A stretch of 64,000 nt of DNA from Clostridia bacterium (GCA_017410325.1 JAFQRA010000010.1:62001-126000); one strand, 5' to 3'; positions 1 to 8,810 are shown, numbered from the stretch's first letter. Program-made: numbers and translations. Notes: generated from the letters alone by a model not told the origin.

Positions 1-8
1 TTTCGCAA

Positions 9-659
9 TCAATCGTTCTTTCGCTCATTGAAATCATAGTCAAGCCTCATTCGCCACTCTTTCGGAATGCGCTTTTTCTTCCTGACGCTGCTTACAGCCA
101 TTGAAACGGAATCGTAAAGAATTCTTGTGCCCTGCCCGTCAGACCTGTAATTGACCGCATTTTCGCTGTCAATGCCGTACATCGCCGCAGTTTCCACAGC
201 ATCAATATTCGCACCGATAAAAATGAACTCCCAACCGTGCTCGACCTTTTGCTTTTCAATCATAGCCTTTACCTGAGCGCTGCCGTAATTTCTGCTTGCA
301 TTTTCCTTACCGTCGGTTGTGATTACAAACACCGTCTTTTCGGGCACATCCTCCTCACGGATATATTTGTGAATGTTTTCAATGTGCTCAATAGCCGAGC
401 CGAGAGCATCAATCAGCGCTGTACAGCCGCCGACAAAGTATTGCTTTTCGGTCATCGGTGCAACATTGGGCAAAGCCACTCTGTCGTGCAGAATTTCAAA
501 GCTGCTGTCAAACAGAACAGTCGATACCCAGCAAATACCGTCCTGCTTTTTCTGTTTTTCAATCATGGCGTTGAAGCCGCCTATCGTATCGCCTTCAAGA
601 CCTTCCATTGAGCCGCTTCTGTCGATAATAAACACAAGCTCAGTAATACCGTTTTTCAT
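9..659 (-). CDS. VWA-domain protein (left paralogue)
   Basis: A 216-residue von Willebrand factor A domain protein. The MIDAS metal-site motif DRSGSM lies about 13 residues in, and the matching conserved stretch VITTDGKENAS lies mid-protein, so a metal-dependent protein-binding role is likely. There is no signal peptide, so it should be cytoplasmic. The ATG at 659 is chosen because GGAGG stands 8-10 bases before it and the paralogue at 62146-62811 starts at the same point. A TTG at 767 that overlaps the upstream stop would add 36 residues with no counterpart in the paralogue. It follows the helical protein at 764-1411 on the same strand. By eye about two thirds of residues match the right-hand paralogue. 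Its partner is unknown. Confidence 0.85.
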   Translation of the reverse strand: MKNGITELVFIIDRSGSMEGLEGDTIGGFNAMIEKQKKQDGICWVSTVLFDSSFEILHDRVALPNVAPMTEKQYFVGGCTALIDALGSAIEHIENIHKYIREEDVPEKTVFVITTDGKENASRNYGSAQVKAMIEKQKVEHGWEFIFIGANIDAVETAAMYGIDSENAVNYRSDGQGTRILYDSVSMAVSSVRKKKRIPKEWRMRLDYDFNERKND

Positions 660-763
660 TTTTCTTTCCTCCGTAATATAAATATGATTCGGGCTTTCTT
701 TCAACCCTGTAACCGCATTATATACGAAGGAATAATATAAAAGGTCTCCTCTCGGTAGACTTT

Positions 764-1411
764 TCAAACCGAGCCCAGCAGCTCGAGATCGAAGTGATAA
801 AGCACTTCGTTAACCTCAAAAATATCGGTGTAATTCCCCGTTTTAAGGAAATATTCAATAACAAGATCAAATTTATCCGAGTGTGACAGACATAAGCCTG
901 CCGTGCTGAGCAGATGGTTTGCCTCGTCAAGCTCAAGTCTCAAGCCTATTGCAAAGGCAAGCACTATGTATTTGCTCGGCTTATAATCGGGGTTGCACTT
1001 TATCTTCGAAAAAGTCTTTTTGTTGATGTTGGATTTTTTATAGCACTCAACATCGGTGTAGCCCCTTTTGTCAATGTAATAAAAAAGCGTTTCGGCGAAG
1101 CCCTTATCCATATTTGCTAAAATGTCATCCATTATACTTTCGGGAAACGGCATACACAGCTTTGCCGTTTTTTCGAGAAAACCACTGCTTACATATTTTG
1201 TTTTTGGCTTTTCCTGATTTTCACGCAGACATTCTCTGACAAATTCATCCCTGACTTTTTCGGGCTCGGGCAAAATCTCATCCGCATTATAATTTTTTTC
1301 AATATAAAGCGTTATACATTTAAGAATTTTGCTGTCCTGTTCAGACATAAATTCAATACCCCGATTTTTCATATACTCAAACCTTTCTTTAAGCAATGGT
1401 ACATAACTCAT
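764..1411 (-). CDS. Conserved helical protein with Xre-like C-terminal region
   Basis: A 215-residue protein with no membrane segment. The C-terminal half holds a conserved block (VECYKKSNINKKTFSKI, then YKPSKYIVLAFAIGL and LSHSDKFDLVIEYF) that I recognise from many Firmicute proteins annotated as helix-turn-helix, often encoded near macro-domain, VWA or ADP-ribosylation genes. The layout resembles a divergent Xre-type fold, but DNA binding is not shown. A promoter at 1420-1447 puts the predicted transcript start almost on the ATG at 1411, so translation may begin at the internal ATG at 1372 (AAAGG nine bases before it). It precedes the VWA gene and probably shares its transcript. Confidence 0.75.
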   Translation of the reverse strand: MSYVPLLKERFEYMKNRGIEFMSEQDSKILKCITLYIEKNYNADEILPEPEKVRDEFVRECLRENQEKPKTKYVSSGFLEKTAKLCMPFPESIMDDILANMDKGFAETLFYYIDKRGYTDVECYKKSNINKKTFSKIKCNPDYKPSKYIVLAFAIGLRLELDEANHLLSTAGLCLSHSDKFDLVIEYFLKTGNYTDIFEVNEVLYHFDLELLGSV

Positions 1412-1419
1412 CGACTGAA

Positions 1420-1447
1420 ATTATACCATAAATGCAATAAAATACAA
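1420..1447 (-). promoter_or_regulatory. Sigma-A promoter for the helical protein/VWA operon
   Basis: On the minus strand TTGTAT is followed after 16 bases by TATAAT with an extended TGG. The surrounding 40 bases closely match the promoter of the sugar-kinase/murQ operon at 11202-11229. The predicted start lies about 2 bases before the ATG at 1411. Confidence 0.6.
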
Positions 1448-1487
1448 CTGCCGTAAAGCAAAGGTTTGAAACATCAGCTTTTTTCAA

Positions 1488-1516
1488 TTGCAAATGCGTC
1501 TGAATTGTTGTAGAAT
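1488..1516 (+). promoter_or_regulatory. Promoter of the NamZ-like gene
   Basis: TTGCAA at 1488, a 17-base spacer, then TAGAAT at 1511. The transcript start would fall near 1523, giving a leader of about 28 bases that includes the AGGAGG site before the ATG at 1551. Confidence 0.55.
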
Positions 1517-1550
1517 AAGAATATATCAGCTTACAGGAGGAAGGTTAGAT

Positions 1551-2672
1551 ATGAAAACGGCAAAGCAGAAGTTATTTTGCGGTGCGGATGTGGTTTCACG
1601 TGACGGGTTTGATTTTGAAGGCCGCTGCGGTCTTATTACCAACCACACAGGTGTGCTGCGAGACCTTTCTTCAACCGTGGATATGCTCAGGGAAAAATGC
1701 GGCCTTGTGGCCCTTTTTGGCCCCGAACACGGCGTAAGGGGCGATATCCAGGCAGGCGAAGGCGTAACGTCTTATACCGACAAAAAAACGGGACTTCCCG
1801 TTTACAGCCTGTTCGATGAAGATACAACGGAAAGCGAAAAAGCGCTTGCAAGCCTTGACACGGTTGTTTTTGACATCCAGGACGTGGGCGCAAGGTTTTA
1901 CACCTATGCTTACACTATGACTGATGCTATGAAGCTTTGTGCAGAAAACGGCATAAAGTTCGTCGTGCTTGACAGGCCCAATCCCATAGGCGGAGTAAAG
2001 ACAGAGGGTACTGTGCTTGACAGGCGGTTTTCTTCCTTTGTCGGCAGGTTTCCCACTCCCACACGCTGCGGACTGACAATCGGAGAATTTGCCCTTATGA
2101 TGAACGAAACGGAAAGCATCGGCTGTGACCTGACGGTTATCCCGATGGAAGGCTGGAAAAGAGAAATGTATTTTGACGATACCGACCTATGTTTTGTTCA
2201 GCCTTCACCGAATATTCCGACAGTTGACACGGCTTTTGTTTATATCGGCACCTGCATTTTTGAGGACACAAACCTTTCCGAGGGCAGAGGCACGACCAAG
2301 CCCTTTGAAATGATAGGTGCACCGTGGCTTGACAGCAAGGCGGTTATTGAAGCGGTGGGTATGCAGCACGGCGTTATCCTCCGTGAATGCTCGTTCACGC
2401 CGACCTTTTCGGATTATAAAGACTGCTTCTGCCGCGGCATACAGCTTCACATTACCGACCGAGATGCTTTTACGCCGTTTGCGATGGGTATAAGACTGCT
2501 CGATGCAATAAGAAGAATACACACCGAGCTTGAAATTGAGCCCGATATAGCCAAGCTTCTCGGCACTGACGAAATTTTCGGAAGCGGTTTTGATGCCGAA
2601 GAATTTATAGAGCGTGAAAACAAAAAGAGTGCCGAATGGCAGGCACTTTCAAAAAAATGGTATTTGTATTGA
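1551..2672 (+). CDS. namZ: DUF1343 / NamZ-type exo-beta-N-acetylmuramidase
   Basis: A 373-residue member of the DUF1343 family, whose Bacillus subtilis member NamZ releases N-acetylmuramic acid from the non-reducing end of peptidoglycan fragments. Family motifs are clear: LITNHTGV, FGPEHGVRGDIQAGE, DVGARFYTYAYTM, LDRPNPIGG, and FEDTNLSEGRGTTKPFE. The ATG at 1551 is preceded by AGGAGG at 1535-1540; in-frame codons upstream lack a ribosome site. No signal peptide is visible, unlike secreted NamZ, so this copy probably works on imported muropeptides in the cytoplasm. The GH84 hexosaminidase, BadF-type kinase and MurQ nearby fit one MurNAc/GlcNAc recycling pathway. It stands alone on the plus strand. 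Confidence 0.88.
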   Translation: MKTAKQKLFCGADVVSRDGFDFEGRCGLITNHTGVLRDLSSTVDMLREKCGLVALFGPEHGVRGDIQAGEGVTSYTDKKTGLPVYSLFDEDTTESEKALASLDTVVFDIQDVGARFYTYAYTMTDAMKLCAENGIKFVVLDRPNPIGGVKTEGTVLDRRFSSFVGRFPTPTRCGLTIGEFALMMNETESIGCDLTVIPMEGWKREMYFDDTDLCFVQPSPNIPTVDTAFVYIGTCIFEDTNLSEGRGTTKPFEMIGAPWLDSKAVIEAVGMQHGVILRECSFTPTFSDYKDCFCRGIQLHITDRDAFTPFAMGIRLLDAIRRIHTELEIEPDIAKLLGTDEIFGSGFDAEEFIERENKKSAEWQALSKKWYLY

Positions 2673-2705
2673 TACAAGCTGCCATACTCCCGTTATGAGG
2701 CTTCC

Positions 2706-2733
2706 TTGACAAATACAAGTAATGTATGATACT
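2706..2733 (+). promoter_or_regulatory. Promoter of the first licD/cytidylyltransferase operon
   Basis: Perfect TTGACA at 2706-2711, a 16-base spacer, then GATACT at 2728-2733. The transcript start is expected near 2740. Confidence 0.6.
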
Positions 2734-2764
2734 ATGAATTCAACACGATTTTGGGGTGATATAC

Positions 2765-3589
2765 TTGGCAGTCACGCTTATTGAGCTTCAGCAGGCTTGC
2801 TACAGAATTCTTTGCAAGCTCGATGATATCTGCAAAGAAAACGAGCTTCAGATGGTGCTGCAATCGGGTACAACTCTCGGCGCAGTTCGTCACAAGGGGT
2901 TTATACCTTGGGATGACGATATTGACGTTATGATGCCATACCGCGACTATAAAAAGCTCAAGAAAATTTTTAAGAAATCAAATAACATTATCGAAGAGTA
3001 TTCTCTTTCGGATTTTGAACTTGACCACGAAACACCCCACTGTCTTGCGCGCGTAAGATTCAACAACTCATTCGTGCCGGAATCAGGAACGGAAGGGTTA
3101 AATATCAACAGCGGTATATGGCTCGATATTTTCACATATTGCTACTGTGCCCAAAACAAAAAGCTTGAAAAAATTCAATCATATTTGCTGGGCTTGACAA
3201 TGATGCTGCATGAAAAATACCGTAACCGCTACAAGATAAAAAACGGTGATACTTCGCCAAACAGTATTTTGGTTTACCGCATAGCAGACAAAATGCCCGA
3301 GGCTATCAGAATCGCTCTTATCAAACTGCTGCAAAATACAATCGCTCTTTTGGGAACAAAAAAATCCGGCAGATATTTCTGCATGTGCGATTACATTCAC
3401 AAATTTCATACCATCGACTGCAGGATTTTTGACGATACAATCCCTTGCAAATTCGTTGAACGTGAGTTTGAAATACCTAAAGATTATGACTGGTATCTGA
3501 GCCAGAATTACGGTTCAGACTATATGACACCTAGGAAAACTCTTGTTCACGCTAATGTCGACCGAGTTGAAATATATCAGGAGGCATAA
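2765..3589 (+). CDS. licD: LicD-family phosphotransferase (copy 1)
   Basis: A 274-residue LicD/FKRP-like nucleotidyltransferase-fold protein. The signature LGAVRHKGFIPWDDDIDVMM near residue 40 carries the family's metal-binding aspartates. LicD proteins move phosphocholine or related phospho-groups from a CDP-activated donor onto cell-surface glycans. The likely start is TTG at 2765, placed 6-8 bases after GGGGTG; the GTG at 2756 lies inside that ribosome site. Two bases separate its stop from the cytidylyltransferase gene, which probably makes its CDP-donor. A paralogous pair lies in the capsule locus (31247-33354). The exact phospho-group is unknown. Confidence 0.85.
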   Translation: MAVTLIELQQACYRILCKLDDICKENELQMVLQSGTTLGAVRHKGFIPWDDDIDVMMPYRDYKKLKKIFKKSNNIIEEYSLSDFELDHETPHCLARVRFNNSFVPESGTEGLNINSGIWLDIFTYCYCAQNKKLEKIQSYLLGLTMMLHEKYRNRYKIKNGDTSPNSILVYRIADKMPEAIRIALIKLLQNTIALLGTKKSGRYFCMCDYIHKFHTIDCRIFDDTIPCKFVEREFEIPKDYDWYLSQNYGSDYMTPRKTLVHANVDRVEIYQEA

Positions 3590-3591
3590 AA

Positions 3592-4011
3592 ATGAAAAAG
3601 TATAAAGTCGGTTACACTACAGGCGTTTTTGATCTTTTCCATGTAGGTCACCTTAATATTCTTGAAAAGTCAAAAGAAATTTGCGATACGCTTATAGTTG
3701 CGGTCTGCACAGATGAGTACGTACAGGAAACCAAGAATCTCACCCCTATCATCAGCTACGAAGACAGAGCAAGAATTATCGCTTCACTCAAATGTGTTGA
3801 CAAGGTTGTACCTATGACATACACCGATAAGCTCAGAGCTTGGGAAGAATATAAGTTTGACGTGCTTATTTCGGGTGATGATTGGAAAGGCAGTGAGCGT
3901 TACAACCTCACCGAAAAACAGCTTGCACCGCTTGGCGTTGACGTATACTATGTCCCCTATACCAAGAGCATATCCACCACAATGATTAAAGAAAAGCTCA
4001 AAAACAACTGA
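3592..4011 (+). CDS. tagD: Glycerol-3-phosphate cytidylyltransferase-like (copy 1)
   Basis: A 139-residue cytidylyltransferase. The N-terminal HxGH motif is in VFDLFHVGHLNILEKSK and the C-terminal signature in SISTTMIKEKL. The family couples CTP to a phospho-alcohol, most often glycerol-3-phosphate, to give a CDP-alcohol. GGAGG lies just upstream of the ATG, inside the end of licD, so the two are translationally linked. The product is likely the donor for the neighbouring LicD. The substrate cannot be told from sequence by eye; ribitol-phosphate or phosphocholine types are less similar. The gene ends before a strong terminator at 4043-4069. Confidence 0.85.
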   Translation: MKKYKVGYTTGVFDLFHVGHLNILEKSKEICDTLIVAVCTDEYVQETKNLTPIISYEDRARIIASLKCVDKVVPMTYTDKLRAWEEYKFDVLISGDDWKGSERYNLTEKQLAPLGVDVYYVPYTKSISTTMIKEKLKNN

Positions 4012-4042
4012 TTTCAAGCATGAAACACTACATAAAACTGTT

Positions 4043-4069
4043 AAAGCCCAGCAGAAGCCGGGCTTTTTT
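4043..4069 (+). terminator. Rho-independent terminator after licD/tagD
   Basis: AAAGCCC pairs with GGGCTTT around a 10-base loop and is followed directly by a run of T. Confidence 0.85.
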
Positions 4070-4095
4070 ATATATACGGTATAGTGTTTACGGTT

Positions 4096-4128
4096 AAGGC
4101 GGCGAGTATAATCTGAACTCGCCGCCTT
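4096..4128. terminator. Twelve-base-pair hairpin between convergent operons
   Basis: AAGGCGGCGAGT pairs perfectly with ACTCGCCGCCTT across a 9-base loop. Both sides have only weak T runs. It most likely ends the GH84/ceramidase-like operon coming from the minus strand. Confidence 0.6.
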
Positions 4129-4189
4129 GTTGTTGCTATATCCGTTAAAGCAAAAGCTCTTGAAACAAACCGTTCATAGGGGCTGTGAT

Positions 4190-5674
4190 TTATTTGGCGG
4201 AAGAGATGAGTTCATCCATTGCAGTCAGCAGAGTGCCTGCCGTTTCGGGGCCGGTGGAATTTGTTTCCTCGTAGTGATTTCTGCCCGATTCGTCAACGGT
4301 TGTATTGAAATACGGGAACCATTCGTGCAGGTAGAAATCGTTTTCGGGGATAATGTAACCGATTTCATCGTTGCAAAGACCGATAACAAATTTATGTGTA
4401 CACCCGGACATTTCGCTAAGCGGCTTATAATCAACCGCCGTGCCGTTTGCTGAATTGTCTGCGGTAAGGAAATTGCCGCTTTCAAGCTCGGGGGAAAGCT
4501 CGCCCGGAATCATAAACACACCAATCTGTCCGTTGCCCAGCTCCATATACGAAACCTCGGAAATGATTGAAATATCGCCGTTTTCATCCTTTGAAATATC
4601 GTTGTTGAGCACGCCGAGAATACGCACGAGAAGCAAGGCGATATTATCGCACTTAACCTCTACCGCTTCGGATTTTATATTGATAAGCGGTGAAATTTCG
4701 GCTTCATTGCCAACGCTCATAACAAGCTCGCCCACATCCTTGCCGAATTCCTTTACATATTCAAGACCGAGCTCAAAGTTACGCAGAACGTCATCAAGCC
4801 TTTCGCAGGTGACAAGCCCTCCGATAGCTCCGTTTACAAAAACAACGTTTGCGCCGCCCGTCTTCTCAACTATTTCCTTTTCCATATATGCGGGGAAATC
4901 TGCGCTGACAACGGTTGTTCTTGCGCCTAAGCATTCGGCGTGGCAGGCGAAATTGACGATATAGGTGTCGTCACTTCCGTCTGTCGGGTCAAAGCGAAGC
5001 CTTGTGAGGGTTGCGTCGTAGTCAACGGGCTGTCTCGTATCGCTGAGCAAGCCCGTGTCCTCTGCCGTGCCCAGATAAAGCTTACCGTCTTTTCTTGCAT
5101 CGTAGGCGGCTGTAATCGCCTGAGCCGTTTTGACCTTGAGGCTTTCCATAAACTCGGCATTTTTACCGTCGGATAAGAAGTTTTTGCCCCACAGCCCCTG
5201 CGTATCAATTGCGGAATGTGTATGTGTTGAGCAGATATTTATTGATTTGAGGTTCGGTATTTTGCCGCTCTCAATTACAAGCTTTCTGATGTCGTTTATA
5301 TCCTTGCGGCTAAGACCCACACAGTCAATGGCGCACATAATCACGCCGCCTCTGCCCGCGTTGTCATCAAGGTAAACCGCCTTTGCATACATATCGTCAA
5401 GCACGGAAAGAGCAGGATTATTCGTGTTGTAGCCTGCAATGTAGTAGGTGTCTGCCGTTATGTCCTCGGGAGTAAGCACACTGCTTGCAAAGCCGACGGT
5501 CCAGCCATCGCCTGCCGTTTGGGAAAATACTTCATCGCCCTTGAGCATATATTCCGAGGCCTCTTCAACACCCGTATAGGCTGAATTCGGCACGAAAAGC
5601 AGAATAAGCGACAGCAGAGCCGAAATAATACCCTTTACCAAATCGGGCAGACGTAAAAAACGTAATACTTCCAT
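4190..5674 (-). CDS. Neutral-ceramidase-fold protein 2 (membrane-anchored)
   Basis: A 494-residue protein of the neutral/alkaline non-lysosomal ceramidase family. A hydrophobic segment at about residues 12-30 is a signal anchor, so the enzyme domain should face outward. Metal-site motifs are present: STHTHS (149-154), FACHAE (242-247), a PGE motif (IPGELSPE) and GYIIPENDF. The NxGDVSPN loop that carries the nucleophilic serine in true ceramidases is replaced by VNGAIGG (280-286), so substrate and mechanism may differ. It is third in an operon after GH84 and its tandem paralogue, 15 bases downstream of the latter, and ends at the 4096-4128 hairpin. An N-acyl amide hydrolase role in cell-wall turnover is inference. 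Confidence 0.8.
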   Translation of the reverse strand: MEVLRFLRLPDLVKGIISALLSLILLFVPNSAYTGVEEASEYMLKGDEVFSQTAGDGWTVGFASSVLTPEDITADTYYIAGYNTNNPALSVLDDMYAKAVYLDDNAGRGGVIMCAIDCVGLSRKDINDIRKLVIESGKIPNLKSINICSTHTHSAIDTQGLWGKNFLSDGKNAEFMESLKVKTAQAITAAYDARKDGKLYLGTAEDTGLLSDTRQPVDYDATLTRLRFDPTDGSDDTYIVNFACHAECLGARTTVVSADFPAYMEKEIVEKTGGANVVFVNGAIGGLVTCERLDDVLRNFELGLEYVKEFGKDVGELVMSVGNEAEISPLINIKSEAVEVKCDNIALLLVRILGVLNNDISKDENGDISIISEVSYMELGNGQIGVFMIPGELSPELESGNFLTADNSANGTAVDYKPLSEMSGCTHKFVIGLCNDEIGYIIPENDFYLHEWFPYFNTTVDESGRNHYEETNSTGPETAGTLLTAMDELISSAK

Positions 5675-5689
5675 TTGGCGTTACCTCGC

Positions 5690-7165
5690 TTATTCGGCAC
5701 CTTCAAGGCTTTCAAAAAGCTCGATAAACGCCTTGGAAAGAGCCGTACCGCTCTTGGAGCCCGTGGAAACGGATTCCTCGTAATGTCCTTCGCTGCCTGC
5801 CGAGCCGTAATCGTTATCGGGCACGATATAGCCGACGGCATCATTACAAAGGCCGAAGACGAGAACGTCGTCATCCTCAGGAAGATACGTGTTAAGAGCG
5901 GCATAGGGATACTCCGTACCGTTGAGCGCCTCGTCTGCCGTAAAGAAGCCGCCGTAAACTATTTCGGGCAGAACCTCACCGGGCACCTGAAGAATTTTGA
6001 CATCCTTGCCGATTTCAACGTAGCCTATTTCGCTGGGCATATATACCGCACCGTTTTCCTTGTAGGCAATTGCATTGCAAAGGTTTGCTCTTTCAACGAG
6101 CTTGAAAAGGAAATTGTCAATTTCAAATTCAATCTGCTTGATGCGGATATTGAGAATCGGCTCAACGAGCGTTGCCTTTTCGGTAAGCTCGGTGAACACG
6201 TCGTTCATAATACGGCAGTATTCCTTCATCTTGTCGTAGCCCGAAAGCTCCTCGGGAATACCGTTTTCAACGCCGAGATTAACGTATATGCCGCCGCCTA
6301 TAGCACCCTGAATGAATATGAAGTCGGCATTTTTTGCCGTGGTGACGGTCTGGTCAAGGTAGCCCGGGAAATCCGCAGATATCTGCGTATTCTCCCACGG
6401 AAGGTTGACGGGGTGTCCGCCGAAATTGGCTATGTATATTTCTCTTTTTGCCGTATCGTTGGGCACGAAGCGGAAAAGATGCACCTTGTCGTCCAGCGAG
6501 TTGGGCTCACGTCCGTCCGCAAAAAGCTGAGGACAGGACTTGGAGGCGTAGTAAAGCTGACCCTGCGTTCTGCCCGTGTACGCATCTCTTATTGCCTTGG
6601 CGGTCTTTTCGACAACGCTGGCAATATAGGCCTCATCTCTGCCGGATTTCGGGATGTTACCCCAGAGGCCCTGGGTATCAATAGCACTGTGAGTATGGGT
6701 TGAGCCGACGTTTATTGCAATAAGGCCGTCCTCACCCGTAATATCGCTGAGCTTTTCACGGATATCCTTTATATCCGCATTCATAAGGCCTACGGTGTCA
6801 ACCCACGCAAAGGCAACGGCACCTCTGCCCGAGTTGTCGTCAAGCACGACCGCTCTTACGCTGATGTCGTCAATAACACCCGTTGCTTCCTGTGCGGGGA
6901 ATTTAAGGTAGCCGCCCAGAAAATATCTGTGGCTGTCAATATCGTCGGGCGTAAGAATTTCCTTGGAATATCCGACCGACCAGTATTCTGCCTCGGCCTC
7001 GTCAATAAACTGTGCCGTGCCCTCAAGAAAATTTGCGCTGATTGCTTCCTCGGGCTTTGCATCGTAGCCTACGAGAAGAAGGCTTTGGGCAAGCGCCGAA
7101 ACGAGAATGGGTAAGCCTGTGATGACTGCAAGCAATGCTGCGCCGAGTCTGATGATAAATGCCAT
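5690..7165 (-). CDS. Neutral-ceramidase-fold protein 1 (membrane-anchored)
   Basis: A 491-residue tandem paralogue of the protein at 4190-5674. An N-terminal hydrophobic anchor covers about residues 4-32. STHTHSAIDTQGLWG (155-169), NFGGHPVNL, VPGEVLPE and GYIVPDNDY match the metal-binding and substrate-loop motifs of the ceramidase family. The nucleophile loop NxGDVSPN is replaced by QGAIGGGIY. Its start lies two bases after the GH84 stop, so the three genes form one operon. The family cleaves the amide of N-acyl-sphingosine; Clostridia rarely make sphingolipids, so the real substrate is probably another N-acyl compound. Two diverged copies side by side suggest related but distinct substrates. 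Confidence 0.82.
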   Translation of the reverse strand: MAFIIRLGAALLAVITGLPILVSALAQSLLLVGYDAKPEEAISANFLEGTAQFIDEAEAEYWSVGYSKEILTPDDIDSHRYFLGGYLKFPAQEATGVIDDISVRAVVLDDNSGRGAVAFAWVDTVGLMNADIKDIREKLSDITGEDGLIAINVGSTHTHSAIDTQGLWGNIPKSGRDEAYIASVVEKTAKAIRDAYTGRTQGQLYYASKSCPQLFADGREPNSLDDKVHLFRFVPNDTAKREIYIANFGGHPVNLPWENTQISADFPGYLDQTVTTAKNADFIFIQGAIGGGIYVNLGVENGIPEELSGYDKMKEYCRIMNDVFTELTEKATLVEPILNIRIKQIEFEIDNFLFKLVERANLCNAIAYKENGAVYMPSEIGYVEIGKDVKILQVPGEVLPEIVYGGFFTADEALNGTEYPYAALNTYLPEDDDVLVFGLCNDAVGYIVPDNDYGSAGSEGHYEESVSTGSKSGTALSKAFIELFESLEGAE

Positions 7166-7167
7166 AA

Positions 7168-8742
7168 TTATGTTCCTCCGTTTGTTAAATCTATATTAAG
7201 CTCATTTCTGAGCTCGGATTTGATATCAATATCGTTGGATATTCTCGCGGGCATTGCTTCGTATTTTTCAATAAGCCCGAAAATTTCCGCGAGCAGCGTT
7301 TCGTCTCTGCTCATAAGGAAGGCAAATATGCCGCCCAGAATATCGCACATAACGAAGAATTTTTCCGACCATTTTTTAAGCTCGCTGCAAATTGGAATAT
7401 CCCGTTTAAGGTATTCTCTGCAGGCGTTCATTTTTCCGAGATAAGCCTGCGCCAACTCAAAAGCTTTTTGCATATCCCCCGTTTTGAAGGCGGCTTCAAT
7501 TGAGTCCAACGCCGCATACATCCGCCTTGAGTTTGCATCCTTTAAGCAGGAGGTATAAAGGTGGTCTGCAAAGATTATAAAATTATCCGCATCCTCTTTG
7601 CCTATAACCTGCTTTATCGCATTCTCCCACGCTTTCTGCGGGTCGTAATTAACGCTGTCCCACAGGTAATCGGCAAAGGTAATAAGCGGGATTTTCGAGC
7701 ACTCGGCGTATTCCATACAGTTTGAAATTATGCCCTCGGAATATTTATACAAGTCCTTATCCCTGCCGATTATCGGCGAAAGATGCATTTCGTTGAACAT
7801 TGAGCAGTCGTTTACGGGGTAGTTGTCCCAGTAAAGCGGCTTGTGGTGAGTGCCTTCAATAAACCTGAGCGCTTCAAGGCTCGTCAGCTCACGCGAGCAG
7901 ATATCCCTGCCCGTCCAGAAGACTGACACGAGCGGCGGAATATTCTGACCGAGCTTTGAAATGTAATACTCGTTTCCCTTGCCGTGGTAAAGTGTCGGGC
8001 AAACGGTAAGCCTGATTGACGGGTCGATTTCCTTCAGCGCAGAATAATAGCTGTTTATCAGCTCAATGTGGGCGTTTACCGTTTCGCCGTAAAGTGCCTT
8101 ATCCTCCTCAAAACACAGCTCCTCGTCAATATCGTCAAGCAGAAGTCCGAAATCGGTTATTCCGACCCGATAAAGCTGTTTCGTCTTTTTCATCAGCGCA
8201 TCAAATTCAGCTTCATCGGAATACTTTACCGAAAGGCCGGGAGCAATGCACCAATAAAACGACATATAATATTTTTTCGCTGCATCGACAAGCTCTTTAA
8301 GCTTCATCAGCTCATCTTCGGGGTACTCCTCACGCCACTTTTCACGGTGATACAAATCGTCCTTGGGCGCATAATAAACCGTGTTCATTCTGTTTTTTGC
8401 CGCAAGTGCCATAACGGATTTGCGCTGCTCAAAGCTCCATGGCTTACCGTAAAAGCCCTCTATGTATCCCCTGACATGAAACGAGGGTGCGCAGATGTAT
8501 TCTCCGTCGGCAAGGCTGTTTTCTTCAATGCGTTTTGCAATATCGCAAAGAGCGTAAAAAGCACCCTTTTCGCACGAGCATTCAACGGCTATATTCTTGC
8601 CCGAAACGGTGAGTATGTATTTTTCGTCGGTAAGCCTGTGCGTTTTTTCACAGTAGCAGACACGGCGTGTGTTACTCACGGTAAACATTATGTTGTAATC
8701 CGAAAACACACCGCCGAAAAGCCCTTCAAAACCTTTGACCAT
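7168..8742 (-). CDS. GH84 beta-N-acetylglucosaminidase
   Basis: A 524-residue glycoside hydrolase family 84 enzyme. RGYIEGFYGKPWSFEQR, the YHREKWREEYP block and LLLDDIDEELCFE carry the family signature; the paired aspartates in the last motif are the catalytic acid and the residue that polarises the substrate acetamido group. Family members remove terminal beta-GlcNAc from proteins, hyaluronan or muropeptides. No signal peptide is seen, so it is probably cytoplasmic. The ATG at 8742 is chosen because GGAGGGG stands six bases before it. It heads the operon with two ceramidase-like genes and diverges from a GNAT gene similar to the C-terminal domain of eukaryotic O-GlcNAcase. Confidence 0.88.
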   Translation of the reverse strand: MVKGFEGLFGGVFSDYNIMFTVSNTRRVCYCEKTHRLTDEKYILTVSGKNIAVECSCEKGAFYALCDIAKRIEENSLADGEYICAPSFHVRGYIEGFYGKPWSFEQRKSVMALAAKNRMNTVYYAPKDDLYHREKWREEYPEDELMKLKELVDAAKKYYMSFYWCIAPGLSVKYSDEAEFDALMKKTKQLYRVGITDFGLLLDDIDEELCFEEDKALYGETVNAHIELINSYYSALKEIDPSIRLTVCPTLYHGKGNEYYISKLGQNIPPLVSVFWTGRDICSRELTSLEALRFIEGTHHKPLYWDNYPVNDCSMFNEMHLSPIIGRDKDLYKYSEGIISNCMEYAECSKIPLITFADYLWDSVNYDPQKAWENAIKQVIGKEDADNFIIFADHLYTSCLKDANSRRMYAALDSIEAAFKTGDMQKAFELAQAYLGKMNACREYLKRDIPICSELKKWSEKFFVMCDILGGIFAFLMSRDETLLAEIFGLIEKYEAMPARISNDIDIKSELRNELNIDLTNGGT

Positions 8743-8804
8743 AAGCACCCCTCCATTATTCTAATAATATATTATTTTTCCTGTTTTTACAATTAACAAA
8801 TTGA

Positions 8805-8810
8805 TATAAT
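8805..8810 (+). promoter_or_regulatory. Extended -10 element for the GNAT gene
   Basis: TGATATAAT gives a perfect extended -10, with no good -35 element. The start would be near 8817, leaving a leader of about 49 bases before the ATG at 8866. The same gap must also hold the GH84 promoter on the other strand. Confidence 0.45.

Noticed and set aside
660-767. N-terminal extension of the left VWA protein from a TTG at 767
   Set aside because: The TTG overlaps the upstream stop in a coupling-like way, but a strong GGAGG precedes the ATG at 659 and the paralogue begins at the same residue.
5675-6703. Long plus-strand open frame opposite the ceramidase-like gene
   Set aside because: It is a shadow of a clear family member on the minus strand, with no ribosome site and no recognisable domain.
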